Shown here: piece by piece, positions 61,227-64,000 of the stretch
Layout of the letters: every line of letters begins with the position of its first letter
Numbering within the stretch: position 1 is the stretch's first letter
From: Lichtheimia corymbifera B2541
Lineage: Eukaryota; Mucoromycota; Mucoromycetes; Mucorales; Lichtheimiaceae
NCBI GenBank assembly: GCA_000697475.1
Contig: JNEU01000947.1
Coordinates: 186,001 to 250,000 of the forward strand
Direction: 5' to 3'
Length of the DNA stretch: 64,000 nt
Notes under the pieces: model-generated
Told to the model about the DNA's origin: nothing
Database searches by the model: none
What the model saw: only the letters and a program-made list of their open reading frames with translations
Position numbers and translations under genes: made by a program

Positions 61227-61760
61227 TTGGGTTGCATGAATAAAGCTAGTGCTGTATTGATATCCACAAAGGAGATCATCGCCAACTTTTTTCCCTGACG
61301 AATGTGATGAGTCGATGACTTGACCTACCCAGCAAGTCCTTTCATGAAATGATTTTATATAATCCCTTCCAAGTAAATAACAAAGCGTGTTTATTTAATT
61401 TATCACCAAAGTTGTATGTTGTGATTATAACGCTGCAAGATTGAATTCCCCAAGAATCGTTGATCAGCAAATCCAAAACCAAAGACCCACGTATCTTGGT
61501 CAATTTTATTTAAAGTGTATCAACTGCCGTGAAATTTAAGTCAAATGCTCCATGATCTTCTTGACCTGGAAGGGTTAAAGCAATAGTCCACGATTGGCTG
61601 AGATACGTTGAGCAGTTGTCAATATGGTAAAGAGAACTCCGTTGGCTGGCATCGTCTCCAAACAGCTTGCTGACCACTTTGAGCTTCATCTGGAAGGAGA
61701 CGACTCGTTGTTGTGCCGCTGCCTACCATCCAACGGTCATTTTTGTTGAATGATAAGAGG
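61227..61760. other. Intergenic region with a possible gene-end relic on the minus strand
   Basis: On the minus strand about 61515-61730 stays open in one frame (VVSFQMKLKVVSKLFGDDAS), and it is followed by an AATAAA-like signal near 61510. It has no start and stops where the repeat block begins. It could be the last exon of a gene cut by repeat insertion. Another frame there reads FTILTTAQRISANRG, so the choice is unclear. Confidence 0.3.
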
Positions 61761-64000
61761 GTATAGCTGTAATGATTTAAGTTTACAATGGATCAAGCTT
61801 CCGTAACAAGCAGAGTTGTTGAGTAGCATTACTATGGGTTTATTAACATTGAAAATACAAGCATCTATTTAATCATGTATACAATCAGCTATAGGCACTA
61901 CCCATCGTCTAATCAGCATATGAACAATGAAGCTTTAATGAATGTAGTATGCAAGAAGGAACAAGAGCGTCTCGATACAATGATGTGGGTATAATCCAAT
62001 CTCCCCTTCCGGCCTTCATATTTCTATCTTTCCTTTCCTTCCAGATGCCAACCAGTGGATCACAAAGAATCAGCAGGTGTCGTTGTGTAATTGTATTTTT
62101 GGTTGCTGCCGTCATAGCATCTTCATCCATTATTGTAAAAGTAGCTGTTGCATGGTGGTAAATCCTCTCTCGTCAAAGGTATAAGCCCTCGTTTCCATGC
62201 CATTCAATTCATCCAATCCATCATCATCCTCAGCCGTATCCACGTGTTCGTTACTGCTGACGACGAGCCAAGTAGCCAAAGCAACATTCCAGGATTCCAC
62301 ATTACTGCACTTGATTGCATCCATCCATTCATCCATAACCGTTGCGAGTCCAATAAGAAAGAGCCTCTGTGATCGCTGCTGATATGCTTCCTTTTCCATC
62401 CGAATGTTGGTCTCTCTCTTTCTTGGTCATTTCCAGTGCAGCTCAACAAGACGAAGAGTGCTTGTATTGCGGGATACTTGATAGCTGATATGGGACCATC
62501 CATTAAAAGTCGTATGCATCATTGCAACTTGCCACACGTAAATAAAGCTGCTTTTATACAATGGCTATCAGCTGTCCACGTGAAGAGGCCGCAAGTAACT
62601 TGAGACAATGGAGACCTTGCTATTGGCAGCTGCTGTTACGGGATGGTTGTGGCAGAGGAGCGTGTTGTAGTAGTAGAGTGACAAGATTGTGAACGCTGCT
62701 TGAGACAATAAAGTCATTGCTAATAGTAACTGCTGGAATGAATGCTGTTCGTTTGATCGTGGCATTGGAGTGTGCAAGACAGTGTGTGCTTTCAAGAAAG
62801 GCGTGTGTTGAAGTGGGGTGCACGCGCCATGAGCTTGCCATTCAGCTCAATACAATCGGATCAAGATATTCGTAGCATTGGCATGGTGGATTGGAAGCAA
62901 GACAATCGTTTGCAGATAGTAATTGTACTTGAATGGGGGGGGGGCAACAGTTGAGAATGAGAGGAGGAACGGGCAAGAAGCCGAGAGTGGAAGAGTGGAA
63001 ATTAAATAGGTCAGACACTGCCATGCACTCTATAAATTACTCCATGACCTTGATTGCCTCTCTCAAACCTGAAACTTGCACACAAGGTGCTCTAGGTCAT
63101 GCTGATCAACTTTGTCTTAATAACGAACCCACACTTCATTTAAAAATCTCGAAAGGGAGAGCATAATGTGGGGTTGACTATGATGGGCGGAAATTGGGAA
63201 AGCGCCGGATTTATGAAAAAGTCAATTACTATGTAGTTTCTTGGGATTCCCCATTTCGCACTTGAAACTTGGTCAGACGGTAAACTCGCACATGCTGATC
63301 AACTTCATTCATTTAAAAATCGCATGGTTCATTATGTACATTTTGAATGCCGGCCAGCCCAAATGTAGGAGAAAGGTAGGGTCGACGCTCCTGCTCCCCG
63401 AGATCGCCTACCTCGAACCTGAAACTTTCACACAACATCCTTTGGACCACGCCGAGCAATTTCGTTCCCATAAAGACTCCAGAGTTCATTATGAAAATCT
63501 TGGATGTAGGAGAGACGACAAATGGATGGAAACATAAATAGGGTGTACGGCCGTGCGCGCCGATATTGCCCATGGCGACGTCGAAACTTGATTAGGAGGT
63601 GCTCTCGGTCATGCTGATCAACATCGTTCTCATAAAGCCTCTACACATCATTATGGAGATTTGGAGATACAGTCACCTTTATGTTTTTACTATGGTGTAA
63701 GTGAGGTGCTATATGACAAAGTGGTATTTGTTCATTGTAAAGTAGATTGAGACTGATAGAGCGGAAGATGCGCAGGGGCGTGCTTGTGTAACACAGCTCA
63801 TTTGCATGATACTTCACAATGAACAAAGACCACTGGTCTTATAGCTTCACGCTTACAGCATAGTAAAAACATAAAGGTGCCTGTATCTCTAAACTTTACA
63901 ATGAAACGTGGGGTCTTCAATCGAACAAAGTTGCTCGTCGGGGTGAAGCGCACCTTGGGTGCAAGTTTCACGTTCGTTGTAGTCAACCTCAGATTCACCC
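61760..64000 (-). repeat. Inverted copy of the hairpin-rich repeat block (runs off the window)
   Basis: 61780-63660 corresponds in reverse complement to about 11200-13090, and 63650-64000 to the hairpin 2/3 sequence (compare 63850-63990 with 10620-10760 and 10960-11040). The small-protein locus (61949-62372), the TTGAATGCCGG..CCCAAATGTAGG block (63344-63371) and the AAACTTTCACACAACATCC unit appear in mirrored order. The right edge is not in the window. Confidence 0.82.
61949..62372 (+). pseudogene. Frameshifted copy of the repeat-borne small-protein gene
   Basis: It starts at ATG 61949 with QEGTRASRYND, aligning with TKGTKASRYN of the 12446-12895 copy. It keeps the hydrophobic core CVIVFLVAAVIASSSIIVKV, then stops at 62159-62161. 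The second half continues in another frame (FIQSIIILSRIHV, SQSNIPGFHITALDCIHP) to 62372. A one- or two-base indel near 62130-62160 explains this. Upstream flank AATCAGCATATGAACAATGA is shared with the 8880-8920 module. Confidence 0.5.

Noticed and set aside
1..64000. CRISPR arrays, operons, bacterial ribosome-binding sites
   Set aside because: The DNA is a spliced eukaryotic genome; no spacer-repeat arrays were seen.

Overview
The window looks like nuclear DNA of a filamentous fungus, most likely a mucoralean (Mucoromycota). The signs are short GT..AG introns (about 50-90 bp) in almost every gene, AT-rich intergenic spacers with TATA boxes close to start codons, and gene content typical of a fungus: a Chs7-type chitin synthase chaperone, a group-X-like hybrid histidine kinase with an N-terminal protein kinase domain, an APSES transcription factor, septins and a fungal UNC-13-like protein. 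An apparent Integrator subunit 10 homologue would fit an early-diverging fungus. The species cannot be named from the sequence.

Layout. 1-8.2 kb: 3' part of a GRAM/VASt lipid-transfer protein (+), a tiny stand-alone gene resembling only the C-terminal regulatory tail of calcineurin A (-), and an INTS10-like gene (-). 8.5-16.3 kb: an accessory block made of dispersed repeats, with three consecutive long imperfect inverted repeats (hairpins), a repeat-borne family of small proteins with one hydrophobic segment, an orphan exon, and a GC-richer segment headed by a TATA box and clustered ACGCG motifs. 16.8-44.4 kb: a gene-dense block with a SUN-domain protein (+), a VAP/Scs2-type ER protein (-), a septin (+), the hybrid histidine kinase (+), a secreted serine carboxypeptidase (+), an APSES factor (+), L-2-hydroxyglutarate dehydrogenase (-), Chs7 (-), a universal stress protein (+) and Sac3 (-). 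44.4-47.8 kb: a gene-poor interval with a relic ORF. 47.8-61.2 kb: Rix1 (+), an UNC-13/Ync13-like protein (-), a divergent septin (-), CstF-64/Rna15 (-) and an AMP-dependent ligase (+). 61.8-64.0 kb: another copy of the 9-13 kb repeat block in opposite orientation, running off the end of the window.

The genes are ordinary eukaryotic single-gene units and not an operon. Several concern the cell surface and secretion (Chs7, two septins, the UNC-13-like protein, VAP, the carboxypeptidase). Others concern RNA processing (INTS10, CstF-64, Sac3, Rix1). The least ordinary items are the calcineurin-tail microgene, the hairpin-rich repeat blocks with their small-protein family, and the tandem exon-intron duplication in the SUN gene. 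Exon joins were worked out by eye from splice sites and frame; protein identities rest on remembered family signatures and not on searches.
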